This document shows positions 29,573 to 29,665 of a stretch of 29,665 bases of DNA, one piece after another. Origin of the DNA: Basidiobolus meristosporus CBS 931.73 (Eukaryota; Basidiobolomycota; Basidiobolomycetes; Basidiobolales; Basidiobolaceae); NCBI GenBank assembly GCA_002104905.1, contig MCFE01000865.1, positions 1 to 29,665 on the forward strand. Reading direction: 5' to 3'. The notes beneath the pieces are model-generated. The model had not been told where the DNA came from and ran no database searches. It saw nothing but the letters and a program-made list of their open reading frames with translations. Each line of letters starts with the position of its first letter. Within the stretch, counting starts at the first letter, position 1. Made by a program: the position numbers and the translations under genes.

Positions 29573-29665
29573 GAAGCCATGGTAGTCATTCCTTGTTGCT
29601 GTTGGCTGAGGATCTGGAGTAACTGTTGCTGTTGGGCAGGATTTGCTGCATGGCATTCTTCCATT

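Overview
The window comes from a repeat-rich, AT-leaning eukaryotic nuclear genome. It contains no recognisable host gene. Every coding stretch I can support belongs to a transposable element: Ty1/copia-like and Ty3/gypsy-like LTR retrotransposons, and a large DNA transposon whose transposase resembles the Tnp2 (CACTA/En-Spm, 'CMC') group. The mix fits a fungus best, but nothing here fixes the lineage. I see no bacterial operons, tRNA or rRNA genes, or CRISPR arrays.

Layout: (i) 1-1598, + strand: 3' part of a copia element (C1a) with an intact-looking 349-bp LTR at its end; its RNase H region is interrupted by an unassigned ~460-bp segment carrying heat-shock-element-like motifs. (ii) 1599-4300 and 12453-13103: two halves of an old Tnp2-type transposon (element A). 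(iii) 4301-12452: a younger copy of the same family (element B, 8152 bp) inserted inside A, with terminal inverted repeats beginning CCCTATG and a 3-bp ACC target duplication. B has two divergent genes: on the minus strand an accessory gene of no family I recognise (5562-7493), holding two 69-codon repeats; on the plus strand the transposase (from 9284). The transposase 5' end and part of its promoter are present three times in tandem as a 784-bp unit. (iv) 13104-16756: a + strand copia fragment (C1b) joined in inverted orientation to the 5' half of a minus-strand copia (C1c) with LTR and primer-binding site. (v) 16757-23487: an old copia (C2b), a gypsy copy (G3) inserted in it, and a near-complete copia (C2a, 18218-22536) inserted in the G3 LTR with a 5-bp TCATC duplication. 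(vi) 23488-29665, minus strand: a gypsy fragment (G2) and most of a longer gypsy copy (G1), whose 5' end runs off the window.

The boundaries give a relative history: A lies in C1b; B and C1a lie in A; C1c lies in C2b; G3 lies in C2b; C2a lies in G3. Almost every copy is inactivated by nonsense codons, frameshifts, catalytic substitutions or deletions of catalytic cores. By my reading none could move on its own. The points most worth a second look are the self-nested transposon, the almost identical 784-bp triplication, the accessory gene with 69-residue repeats, and the heat-shock-like motifs. All alignments and counts were done by eye.
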